A DNA stretch of 64,000 nt from Hymenobacter sp. GOD-10R (GTDB taxonomy: Bacteria > Bacteroidota > Bacteroidia > Cytophagales > Hymenobacteraceae): positions 3,314,501 to 3,378,500 of the forward strand of contig NZ_CP141184.1 of the NCBI RefSeq assembly GCF_035609205.1, written 5' to 3'. Made by a program: the position numbers and the translations under genes. Numbering within the stretch: the first letter of the stretch is position 1; each line of letters starts with the position of its first letter. Below are positions 26,104 to 33,489 of the stretch, piece by piece. The notes beneath the pieces are model-generated. The model made no database searches, had not been told where the DNA came from, and worked only from the letters and a program-made list of their open reading frames with translations.

Positions 26104-26685
26104 ATGGAAACTTCCAACATTCCTGGCTACGCTTACGGTCAAGTCGGGCGCTCCCCGGTCACCCTCGAAGAGCTAGAATTACTTAAGCAAACGGTTCTGT
26201 TTTCGGATGCGGATGTGGCGGCACTCGCGCAAGCGGGCCAGGTGCTTGCTCCGCAGACCGATGCCGTTCTCGACGTGTGGTACGGCTTTGTGGGGGCGCA
26301 CCCGCATCTGCTGCGCTACTTCTCCCTGCACGGGCAACCCGACGGCGACTACCTAGCCCGCGTTCGGGCCCGCTTCGGACAGTGGATTGCCGATCTCTGC
26401 ACCCGCCCCTACGACCAAGCGTGGCTCGACTACCAGCACGAAATCGGCTTGCGGCACACCAGCACCAAGAAGAACGTGACCGACGGCGCCGCGGCCGAGC
26501 CGCTCATTCACCTGCGCTATCTCACTGCGTTCATTGTGCCGCTCACGGCTACCATCAAGCCTTTTCTGCAAAACGATGGGCACACCGCCGCCGAGGTAGA
26601 AGCCATGCACGCGGCTTGGTTCAAGGCCGTCACGCTCACGGCTACGCTCTGGTCCTACCCCTACGTCAAAGAGGGTCAATTTTAG
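26104..26685 (+). CDS. Protoglobin-domain heme protein
   Basis: Protoglobins are single-domain globins that bind O2, CO and NO, known from archaeal oxygen sensors and some detoxifying proteins. The 193-residue protein begins with IPGYAYGQ, a motif of the N-terminal extension, and continues with YFSLHGQPDGDYL, WIADLC, and LDYQHEIGLRHTSTKKN, the last containing the likely proximal histidine (HEIGLRH). The ATG at 26104 gives the family start; an upstream in-frame TTG is not used. No signalling domain is attached, so NO or oxygen binding/detoxification is likely. It lies in an operon facing away from hmp and its regulator. Confidence 0.85.
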   Translation: METSNIPGYAYGQVGRSPVTLEELELLKQTVLFSDADVAALAQAGQVLAPQTDAVLDVWYGFVGAHPHLLRYFSLHGQPDGDYLARVRARFGQWIADLCTRPYDQAWLDYQHEIGLRHTSTKKNVTDGAAAEPLIHLRYLTAFIVPLTATIKPFLQNDGHTAAEVEAMHAAWFKAVTLTATLWSYPYVKEGQF

Positions 26686-26772
26686 ATTTTGCCCTGCTTC
26701 GACCAGCGCAGCAGGACACGAAATCTAGTTTCTAAGTCTCAACAAATTATTTACTTCTCAACGTTTACACTC

Positions 26773-27036
26773 ATGGAAGTCGCCGTTTATGACACCTACG
26801 TTCCCAAGAAGGACGGCTCAGTAATGCACTTCGACATTTTGGTATCCGACGAAACTGCTAGCAAGGAGCTGGTGTACCAATTTGGCCGCCAGTACCTAGC
26901 CCAGAAAGGTCAGCAGGGCCAACCCCTAACCGCCAAGGAATGCCGCTTCTGCCATATTGCAGAGTCTGCTCAGGAAATTGTGGACGTTATCAGTGCCCAA
27001 GGGTACTATATAATTGAAATGCAGGGGTGCCAGTAG
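26773..27036 (+). CDS. DUF2024 family protein
   Basis: The 87-residue protein opens VAVYDTYVPKKDGSVMHFDILV, which is diagnostic of DUF2024, and ends with FCHIAESAQEIVDVISAQGYYIIEM. The conserved CRFCH motif (two cysteines and a histidine) could bind a metal. The function of the family is unknown. The ATG at 26773 matches the family start; the frame extends 28 codons upstream without similarity. It sits between protoglobin and the Rof-like gene on the same strand, suggesting a stress-response role. Confidence 0.88.
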   Translation: MEVAVYDTYVPKKDGSVMHFDILVSDETASKELVYQFGRQYLAQKGQQGQPLTAKECRFCHIAESAQEIVDVISAQGYYIIEMQGCQ

Positions 27037-27060
27037 GCACCTCTATTTTCTACCTAGCTC

Positions 27061-27348
27061 ATGGAAACCGTTGCCTACAAGCCCATTGATTGCAGCTTCC
27101 ACGACTTGCTGGAGGCGACCATCACCCTGCGCACGTACTCGCACTTACAGTACTTCACCGACCTTTGGGAGTTCACCACCGTTACCGGTTTGCTGAAGAA
27201 CCTAGTCAGTGAGCGGGAGCCGGATGGCCTCTCTGAATACCTCGTTATTGATACCGGCGAGCGTATCCGCCTCGACCGGGTAGTGAACGTAAACGGTACC
27301 TTTGCGCCGCCTTTTCGCCACTACCTCGATTTCACCTGTGACTGCTGA
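27061..27348 (+). CDS. Rof-like Rho-binding antiterminator
   Basis: The 95-residue protein has the Rof fold pattern: YKPIDCSFHDLLEATITLR at the start, then LVSEREPDGLSEYLVIDTGERIRLDRVVNVNG. Escherichia coli Rof (YaeO) binds Rho and reduces Rho-dependent termination. The motif match is over most of the length, but sequence conservation in this small family is low. It is 24 bases after the DUF2024 gene, and its last bases overlap the start of the next gene, so the operon is tightly packed. Rho modulation during stress is an inference. Confidence 0.65.
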   Translation: METVAYKPIDCSFHDLLEATITLRTYSHLQYFTDLWEFTTVTGLLKNLVSEREPDGLSEYLVIDTGERIRLDRVVNVNGTFAPPFRHYLDFTCDC

Positions 27349-27961
27349 TTCCGCTGCCAGCCCGTTCGACCCGTTGCAACAGAACAATCCGCCGGACTTG
27401 GACCACAAGATTGTGGCCTCGCTCGAACGGCTGGCAGGCGTGTTTCGCCACTTGCTCTGGCAAGAGGCTACTCATAGTGGTTTGAGCCCCTTGCAATTGC
27501 AAGTGGTAGTGTTTTTACGCTTTCACCTACCGAGCCAGTGTACGGTGAGTAACCTAGCCCGCGAGTATCACGTGAGCCGCGCCACCATTAGTGATGCAGT
27601 CAAGACACTCGCTCAAAAATCCTTGATCAGTCGGCACCCTGATCCGGTCGACCTGCGCAGCCATTTCCTGAAGCTTACCCCCGCCGGCGAGCGGCTGGCC
27701 GACCAGACCAGCCGCTTTGCTGCGCCCCTTGGTCAGCCCGTAGCTGGTTTGCCTACCCGACAAAAGCAGAGCCTATATCTGAGCCTGCTCACGCTCCTGT
27801 ACGAGTTGCAGGCAGCGGGCACCATCCCGGTGCAGCGCATGTGTTTCTCCTGCCGCCACTATGGTTGGAGGCCCGGTCAGCACTTCTGCCATTTGCTCAA
27901 CATTCCTCTCGAAGGTCCTCAACTACGCATCGATTGCCCCGAGCACGACGCGGCGCTTTAG
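27338..27961 (+). CDS. MarR-like winged-helix regulator with Cys-rich C-terminus
   Basis: The 207-residue protein has a MarR-type winged helix: SPLQLQVVVFLRFH, then CTVSNLAREYHVSRATISDAVKTLAQKSLISRHPDPVDLRSHFLKLTPAGE. A C-terminal extension follows with CFSCRHYGWRPGQHFCHLLN and LRIDCPEH, giving four cysteines (CxxC, then two single Cys) and several histidines, arranged like a zinc or iron-sulfur site. The start GTG at 27338 overlaps the preceding stop by 11 bases; a TTG at 27302 would add 12 residues. Such Cys-rich tails suggest redox, metal or NO sensing. It is the last gene of the operon and may regulate it. Confidence 0.85.
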   Translation: MTADSAASPFDPLQQNNPPDLDHKIVASLERLAGVFRHLLWQEATHSGLSPLQLQVVVFLRFHLPSQCTVSNLAREYHVSRATISDAVKTLAQKSLISRHPDPVDLRSHFLKLTPAGERLADQTSRFAAPLGQPVAGLPTRQKQSLYLSLLTLLYELQAAGTIPVQRMCFSCRHYGWRPGQHFCHLLNIPLEGPQLRIDCPEHDAAL

Positions 27962-28052
27962 TAGCGCGGCGCAAGCGTTGATGCGGTTTCTCTAGGCAAC
28001 AGGGTATTGCATTTCGAACGTCTCACCCGCTTTTTCATTCTAGCTCCGCTGC

Positions 28053-29528
28053 TCAGCTTTCGTACTGGCGCAGGACGAGCCCTAGCTGCTCTACACCGTG
28101 GGCTAGCTCGGCGGGCGTCAGCGCCGCGTAGCCCATGCGCACGGAGTTGGTGGCGGGCCCACTCAGGTAATAGCGGCTACCCGGCGTAATGACCACCTTG
28201 CGACGAGCTAGCTCCTCCGTTATTTGCTCCACGTCAACGTCTTCCCGGAAGGTCACCCACAGGGCCATACCACCACCGGGTAACACAAAATCTACCACGT
28301 TGCCCGGCAGCTGGCGCAGGGCATCAGCCAGTGCGTCGCGGCGGGCGTGGTACTCGGCGTGGGCCTTGCGCGTGTGCCGCTTGATTTCTCCTTCATCAAT
28401 CAGGTCGGCTACGGCCTGTTCCAAGACGGTGTCGCCCTGCCGGTCCACTAGCGTCCGCAGCCGACCTAGCGCCGTTACAAACGCAGCCGGACCTGTTACA
28501 TAGCCCACGCGTAGAGCCGGGGCAATCAGCTTAGAGAGCGAGCTGATGTAGATGACCACACCGTGCGGATCAGCGCTGGCCAACGGCAGCATGGGTTGGT
28601 AGTGGAAGTGAAACTCATGATCGTAGTCGTCCTCGATGAGGGCTACACCGTAGCGGGCGGCTAGGGCTAGCAACTGCACTCGTCGCGCCGCTTTCAGCGT
28701 CACGGTGGTCGGAAACTGATGGTGGGGCGTCAGGTACAGGGCCCGCACGGTGCGGCGCTGGCATAGTGCTTCCAGCGCGTCTACGCACAAGCCTTCTTCG
28801 TCCACCGGCACGGGGGCTAGCTCAGCACCTAGTAGCCGAAAGGTTTGCCAAGCGGGCGGGTAGCCGGGGTTTTCCACCGCCACCACGTCGCCCGGTTGGA
28901 TCAGCAGTCGGGCGGTCAGGTACAAGGCCATTTGGGTGCCCCGCGTCAGGCAGATACCGGCTGGGGTTGTGCTCAAGCCCCGGTCGTGGTTGAGCATCCG
29001 CGATAATGCCTCGCGCAGGGGCAGGCTACCTAGGGGGCTGTCGTAGCCTAGCTGGTTGCGGCGGCCTCGGCCCTGCATCACCCGGCGGTAGGCGCTGGCC
29101 AGTGTGGCTACGGGCGCGAGCCGAGCATCGGGCGTGCCATCGTTGAACACCAGCGCCCCGGGCGGCACCACAGGCAGGTGCTCCAAGTTAAATGGGTCTT
29201 GCCACTGAAAGCCAGGCGCTTCTACTTGACCACTCGTGGCGGGCGCAAACGCCGTCGGGGTGCTCTCGGGCAGCCGGCTCGATACGAAGGTACCGCGGGT
29301 AGTTTGCGACTCCAGCCAGCCTTGGGCGAGCAGCTCCTCGTAGGCCAGCACCGCCGTTTTACGGTTCACGCCCAGCTGCTTAGCTAGCTCTCGGGTGCCA
29401 GGCAGCGCCGTACCCGGCTGCAAGCGGCCGCGGCGGATTTCGGCGGCAATCAGCTCACTGATTTGTAGGTACACGGCCCGGCCCGCCGCGAAGGTTGGAT
29501 GAAAGTTGGTATCCCAAGCACGTAGCAT
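28053..29528 (-). CDS. MocR-type regulator (GntR domain fused to PLP aminotransferase domain)
   Basis: The 491-residue protein has a GntR winged helix (about 15-85, with LPGTRELAKQLGVNRKTAVLAYEEL) fused to a fold type I aminotransferase domain (about 120-490). The PLP-lysine region is visible as SSLSKLIAPALRVGY, with IEDDYDHEF before it. MocR proteins (PdxR, GabR, TauR) use PLP or a substrate aldimine to control nearby genes. Here the divergent neighbours are a cupin and a DapA-family enzyme, so these are the likely targets. The substrate is unknown. The ATG is standard. Confidence 0.93.
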   Translation of the reverse strand: MLRAWDTNFHPTFAAGRAVYLQISELIAAEIRRGRLQPGTALPGTRELAKQLGVNRKTAVLAYEELLAQGWLESQTTRGTFVSSRLPESTPTAFAPATSGQVEAPGFQWQDPFNLEHLPVVPPGALVFNDGTPDARLAPVATLASAYRRVMQGRGRRNQLGYDSPLGSLPLREALSRMLNHDRGLSTTPAGICLTRGTQMALYLTARLLIQPGDVVAVENPGYPPAWQTFRLLGAELAPVPVDEEGLCVDALEALCQRRTVRALYLTPHHQFPTTVTLKAARRVQLLALAARYGVALIEDDYDHEFHFHYQPMLPLASADPHGVVIYISSLSKLIAPALRVGYVTGPAAFVTALGRLRTLVDRQGDTVLEQAVADLIDEGEIKRHTRKAHAEYHARRDALADALRQLPGNVVDFVLPGGGMALWVTFREDVDVEQITEELARRKVVITPGSRYYLSGPATNSVRMGYAALTPAELAHGVEQLGLVLRQYES

Positions 29529-29684
29529 AACTGGACCCGTTTGTTTGCAAAAACTGGATGAATTCAGGGGGCCAAACTACAAACACTTTTGCATAGTCGG
29601 GAGCTGGCACCCACCCTGACCCGGGATGTAAAACAGGGTATTGCCAGCGCCCCCTGATGGTTTCACCACTTTTCAATCTTGCTC

Positions 29685-30170
29685 ATGGACCCTATTGCCA
29701 TTCACAACCTAGCTAAGCCCACAGACCAATTCCAATCAGCGGATTTTCACCGCACCTACGCCCGGCCCGAAGTTCGGATGCCCGAGAGGCTCCACCACGC
29801 CAACGTGGAGCAAGCCGGTGCCCACGATCAGTTCTCGACCGAGCGCAAGCATCCCGTCTTCTTTGTGGACCTGCCAACCGTGGCGCTGAGCATGACCATC
29901 GGCGGACTCTTGCCGGGCCAAGTCACCAACCAGCACCGCCACACCTACGAAACGGTGATTTACGTCATCGAAGGCGAGGGCTACACCCAGATTGAAGACC
30001 GCATAGTGGAGTGGAAAGCGGGCGACGCCATCTACATCCCCATCTGGGCCTGGCACAACCACGGCAACCGCAGCGAAACGGTGGGCGCCCGCTACATCGC
30101 TTGCGAAAATGCGCCCCTGCTGCAAAACCTAGGGGTGGCCCTGCGCGAGGAGCGCGGCCGCGACTTGTAA
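29685..30170 (+). CDS. Cupin-domain protein
   Basis: A 161-residue single-domain cupin. The first cupin motif is visible as GQVTNQHRHTYETVIYVIEGEG and the second as GDAIYIPIWAWHNHGN, with His/His/Glu/His metal ligands. Such proteins are dioxygenases, isomerases or sensors; the specific reaction is not evident. It starts at the ATG at 29685, just after an in-frame TTG. The DapA-family gene follows after 23 bases, and the MocR regulator is divergent, so the three probably form one catabolic unit for an amino acid, sugar acid or similar compound. Confidence 0.87.
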   Translation: MDPIAIHNLAKPTDQFQSADFHRTYARPEVRMPERLHHANVEQAGAHDQFSTERKHPVFFVDLPTVALSMTIGGLLPGQVTNQHRHTYETVIYVIEGEGYTQIEDRIVEWKAGDAIYIPIWAWHNHGNRSETVGARYIACENAPLLQNLGVALREERGRDL

Positions 30171-30193
30171 GTCACTTATTTAACTCCCTTTCG

Positions 30194-31096
30194 ATGAATA
30201 CGAACGTCCCTTTTCGCGGCATCATTGCCTATCCTATTACGCCATTCACCGCCGATAACACGGTGGACCTACCCACCTACCGCCGCCTGGTGGAGCGGCT
30301 GGTGACCAGCGGCTCGCATGGCATTGCCCCGCTCGGCAGCACCGGCGTGTTGCCCTACCTCACCGACGAGGAACGCGACGCCGTAACCGAGGCCACCTTG
30401 CAGCAAGTAGCCGGCCGCTTACCGGTGCTGGTGGGCGTCTCGCACCTGACGACGGCCGGCGTGGTGCGCCACGCCCGCTTTGCCGAGCAGGCCGGCGCGG
30501 CCGCGGTGATGGTCATCCCGATGAGCTACTGGAAGCTCACGGACGATGAAATCTTTCAGCATTTCGACCGGGTAGCCAGCGCTGTATCGGTGCCGATAAT
30601 GGCCTACAACAACCCCGCTACGGGCGGCCTGGATATGTCGCCGACGCTGCTTAAGCGCCTGTTGGAAATTCCCAACGTGACCATGATCAAGGAAAGCACC
30701 GGCGACGTGCAGCGCATGCAGGCCTTGCGTCAGCTGCTAGGTGAGGATGTGGCGTTCTATAATGGCTCCAACCCCCTAGCCTTGGCCGCTTTTGCCGCTG
30801 GTGCCACGGGCTGGTGCACGGCGGCCCCCAACCTTATTCCGGAGCTGAATGTGGACCTGTACGAGGCAGTACAGCGCCAGGACCTTACCGAAGCTAGGCA
30901 GCTATTTTACCAGCAATTAGCGCTGCTTCAGTTCATTGTAGCCAAAGGCTTGCCCCGCGCTATTAAGGCTGGGCTGGAGCTGCTAGGTGAGAAAGCTGGC
31001 GAGCTACGAGCCCCACTGCAGCCCCTCAGCGGGGCGGAACAGCAAGAGCTAGGCCGTATTCTAACCCAGGTGCAACTGCCTGCCAGTGTGGGCTAA
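30194..31096 (+). CDS. DapA/NAL-family aldolase
   Basis: A 300-residue TIM-barrel enzyme of the dihydrodipicolinate synthase/N-acetylneuraminate lyase family. Visible landmarks are the N-terminal GIIAYPITPF, the loop PLGSTGVLPYL, YNNPAT around the conserved tyrosine, and the Schiff-base lysine in MIKEST. The family forms or cleaves carbon bonds to pyruvate. Members next to a cupin and a MocR regulator are more likely catabolic (sugar acid or hydroxyproline-type) than lysine biosynthetic. The ATG at 30194 gives standard length; the open frame further upstream only reads through the cupin gene in another frame. Confidence 0.92.
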   Translation: MNTNVPFRGIIAYPITPFTADNTVDLPTYRRLVERLVTSGSHGIAPLGSTGVLPYLTDEERDAVTEATLQQVAGRLPVLVGVSHLTTAGVVRHARFAEQAGAAAVMVIPMSYWKLTDDEIFQHFDRVASAVSVPIMAYNNPATGGLDMSPTLLKRLLEIPNVTMIKESTGDVQRMQALRQLLGEDVAFYNGSNPLALAAFAAGATGWCTAAPNLIPELNVDLYEAVQRQDLTEARQLFYQQLALLQFIVAKGLPRAIKAGLELLGEKAGELRAPLQPLSGAEQQELGRILTQVQLPASVG

Positions 31097-31415
31097 CGAA
31101 GGGCTTGACACTGGCAACCTACGCTAACTGCCCACCAACTGGTGAAGCGCACCGTGTGCGACACGCAACCCGTGACGGTCGAGTACGAGAGCACGGCGCA
31201 CAGCCGCACCTTGCTGCAAGTGGTGCAAGCCATGAGCGATTGGTGCTACCTGCACCACGAAACAATAGTGGGCCACAAAAGGGCTGACGACCCGTCCTTA
31301 GCCACTTCCGCTACAGCTAGCAGCGAAGTAGCAGACTCGTGATGAACGGGTAGCAAAAGTATTGGAGAGCAGATAGCATCTGGGGCGGTATTGCCGCCTC
31401 CGAAATAACCTTGTA

Positions 31416-31445
31416 CGCCCTAGCCTTCGGAACATGGCTAGGGCG
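31416..31445. repeat. 10-bp hairpin (CGCCCTAGCC)
   Basis: A perfect stem around a 10-base loop, 320 bases after the DapA-family gene. It lacks a U-run and may be a remnant terminator. Confidence 0.45.
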
Positions 31446-31519
31446 CTAGTGGGTACTCCCTCTATGTTCCGCCCAGCAGGCTGACATTTAGGCACCTCTA
31501 CAGCGCTAAATTGCGTTAA

Positions 31520-31555
31520 GGTAGTTTTCCTCTGCCCTAAACCGAGAAAACTACC
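31520..31555. promoter_or_regulatory. 10-bp inverted repeat upstream of the HtrA gene
   Basis: GGTAGTTTTC and its complement flank 16 bases and end 55 bases before the protease ATG. The position suits an operator or leader hairpin. Confidence 0.4.
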
Positions 31556-31610
31556 ACTTGCTCGGGCGCGCTAGGCAGCGGTTTTCGGCTCCTCACCTAG
31601 AAGCATCCTT

Positions 31611-33119
31611 ATGAGAAAATCGACGACCCTTTTGCTTTTTAGTAGCTTTTGCCTCCTGCAGCTGGGAAATATTAGCTGCACCAGCAAGCAAAGCTCGGAC
31701 GAGAGAAATACGACCGAGCCTTCCTCAACGGCCTTTTTAGCCGACGAACCTTCCGCCGACGATGGCCCAAAAAGCACTGCCTCCGCGGGTATGGGCAACT
31801 TTGTCAAGGCTTCTAAAGCGGCGACGCCCGCGGTCGTACACATCAAAACCACATATGGAGCTTCCGAGGAGTATGATGACCCGTTTGGTCAGTCGTACGA
31901 CTCACCTTCCGGGGGCGGCACGGCCATGGCTTCCGGCTCCGGGGTTCTGCTCACTGGCAACGGCTACATCGCCACCAACAATCACGTGGTGGAAAATGCC
32001 GCCAAGATTGACGTGGTCTTGCCTGACAACCGACAGTTTTCCGCGGAGTTGATCGGCCGGGACCCCAACACGGACCTAGCCCTCATCAAAATCAAAGCCG
32101 ACCACCTGCCCAGCATCAAACTCGGCAACTCCGATAGTGTGCAGGTTGGGGAATGGGTGGTCGCTGTGGGGTATCCTTTTTCGCTGAATACCACCGTCAC
32201 GGCGGGCATCGTCAGTGCGAAAGCGCGCAGCATCGGGATTATCAACCGGCCCAGCAGCAACGGCTATGCGGAGCCTAGGGGCAACTTAGGCGTGGAATCA
32301 TTCATCCAAACCGATGCCGCCATCAACCCCGGCAACAGCGGGGGCGCGCTAGTCAATACCAATGGCGAATTGATTGGCATTAACTCGGCCATTGCCTCAC
32401 AAACTGGCAGCTACGCGGGCTATGCGTTTGCCATCCCGGTGAATCTAGCCAAGAAGATCCTAGGAGATTTACGAGAATTTGGCGCGGTAAAACGCGGGCT
32501 GCTCGGCGTGTCTTACCCTTCCCCCACCGCCGAGGCGCAATACTTACAGCAGCAGGGGCTGCAGCCCGGAGCGGTACGAGGCGTTTACATCACGGGGGTG
32601 CTAGACAACAGCGCCGCTGCTGCGGCCGGCTTACAGGCCGGTGATATTATCCAGAGCATCGACGGCTTAGCCTTGAATTCGTCGGCTGAATTTTCCGAAC
32701 GCATTGCCCGGCACCGCCCCGGCGACGTAGTCAAGCTCACCTACTTACGTAATAAGAATAGCCGCTCCACCTCAGCCACGCTCAAAGGCGAGGCCACCAC
32801 GGCGACAGCGAAAAGCAATGCCGACCTAGATAAAATCTATAATCGACTCGGGGCTAGCTTCTCTCCGTTGCCTGGCTCGCTGAAACAGCGCCTGAATCTG
32901 CGGGCGGGCGTATTGGTGAGTGAGGTCCGGCAAGGTGGCTTCTTTGAGCACATCGGCATTCCCAGCGGCACGATCATCGCCTTCATCAATGGTAAATCCA
33001 TCGACACGCCCCAGGATATTGACCGCGCCTTGCTGTCGGCCCAAAGCGGCACCATCCAGATGCTAGCAATTGCACCGGATGGCTCACGGGTGGTCTTTAA
33101 TTTCTCGCTCGGCGCCTAG
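31611..33119 (+). CDS. HtrA/DegP-family serine protease
   Basis: Periplasmic quality-control protease of 502 residues. A secretion signal (1-24, possibly a lipoprotein, ending GNISC though with an atypical -3 residue) is followed by a low-complexity linker and a trypsin-like domain: His in TNNHVV, Asp in NTDLALIKI and Ser in GNSGGALVN. Two PDZ domains follow (about 295-385 with GVLDNSAAAAAGLQAGDIIQSI, and about 405-500). An inserted loop after KARSIGII may be the regulatory LA loop. It probably degrades misfolded envelope proteins. It is not obviously tied to the secretion locus that follows. Confidence 0.93.
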   Translation: MRKSTTLLLFSSFCLLQLGNISCTSKQSSDERNTTEPSSTAFLADEPSADDGPKSTASAGMGNFVKASKAATPAVVHIKTTYGASEEYDDPFGQSYDSPSGGGTAMASGSGVLLTGNGYIATNNHVVENAAKIDVVLPDNRQFSAELIGRDPNTDLALIKIKADHLPSIKLGNSDSVQVGEWVVAVGYPFSLNTTVTAGIVSAKARSIGIINRPSSNGYAEPRGNLGVESFIQTDAAINPGNSGGALVNTNGELIGINSAIASQTGSYAGYAFAIPVNLAKKILGDLREFGAVKRGLLGVSYPSPTAEAQYLQQQGLQPGAVRGVYITGVLDNSAAAAAGLQAGDIIQSIDGLALNSSAEFSERIARHRPGDVVKLTYLRNKNSRSTSATLKGEATTATAKSNADLDKIYNRLGASFSPLPGSLKQRLNLRAGVLVSEVRQGGFFEHIGIPSGTIIAFINGKSIDTPQDIDRALLSAQSGTIQMLAIAPDGSRVVFNFSLGA

Positions 33120-33489
33120 GCTAGCCGGCAAGAGAAAGCACAAATCGACTCACTCGCTGGTGGGGTAGCTGAACTTGAACGCCAGCCTATGGTTTGTGCC
33201 CACCCTGATGGTGGCCAGAGCCATCTTACTAGCTTTCGCACTAATCTTCGTAGATGTACGCCTCAACCTGGGTACAAGAGCACTCGACTGTTGTTTAAAT
33301 TGTCTAGCAAAATAACGGCTTCAAAAACGCAGTTTTTATGGTACTGTTAGGGCGGGCCTACTAACTAAAAGATAGTCACCAGCATCCGTAGTATATGCCG
33401 TAGAATTAGTAGTACTTAATGGCACATTCATCGACGCTGCTCGAGGCAAGATGAGCTAGGATCAATTGTGTTGCTATTCGCCGTGTACT
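33120..33489. other. Intergenic region before the T6SS locus
   Basis: The 370-base region carries a remnant of a DUF2254-like gene (33169-33315) and then an A/T-richer stretch that should hold the promoter of the secretion locus. I cannot assign a -7/-33 pair with confidence. Confidence 0.4.
33169..33315 (+). pseudogene. Fragment resembling the N-terminus of a DUF2254 membrane protein
   Basis: A 48-codon reading frame, preceded by a stop, encodes SLWFVPTLMVARAILLAFAL followed by IFVDVRLN. This matches the pattern of the first transmembrane helix of DUF2254 proteins, which normally exceed 400 residues. There is no start codon and no further domain, so it is a remnant. It may mark the boundary where the secretion locus was inserted. 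Confidence 0.35.

Larger units (their letters stand above)
31097..31610. other. Intergenic region before the HtrA-like protease
   Basis: No convincing gene is seen in this 514-base stretch; a 66-codon open frame (31142-31342) has no recognisable features. It holds two perfect 10-bp hairpins at 31416-31445 and 31520-31555. Confidence 0.45.

Noticed and set aside
28007..28503. Plus-strand open frames under the MocR gene
   Set aside because: They are antisense to a clear regulator and rich in Ser/Arg/Ala without motifs.
30011..30193. N-terminal extension of the DapA-family gene
   Set aside because: The extension reads through the cupin gene in a different frame and has no family similarity; the ATG at 30194 gives normal length.
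31611..33119. HtrA protease as part of the T6SS
   Set aside because: It is separated from the locus by 370 bases and a gene fragment, and HtrA is a common housekeeping protease.
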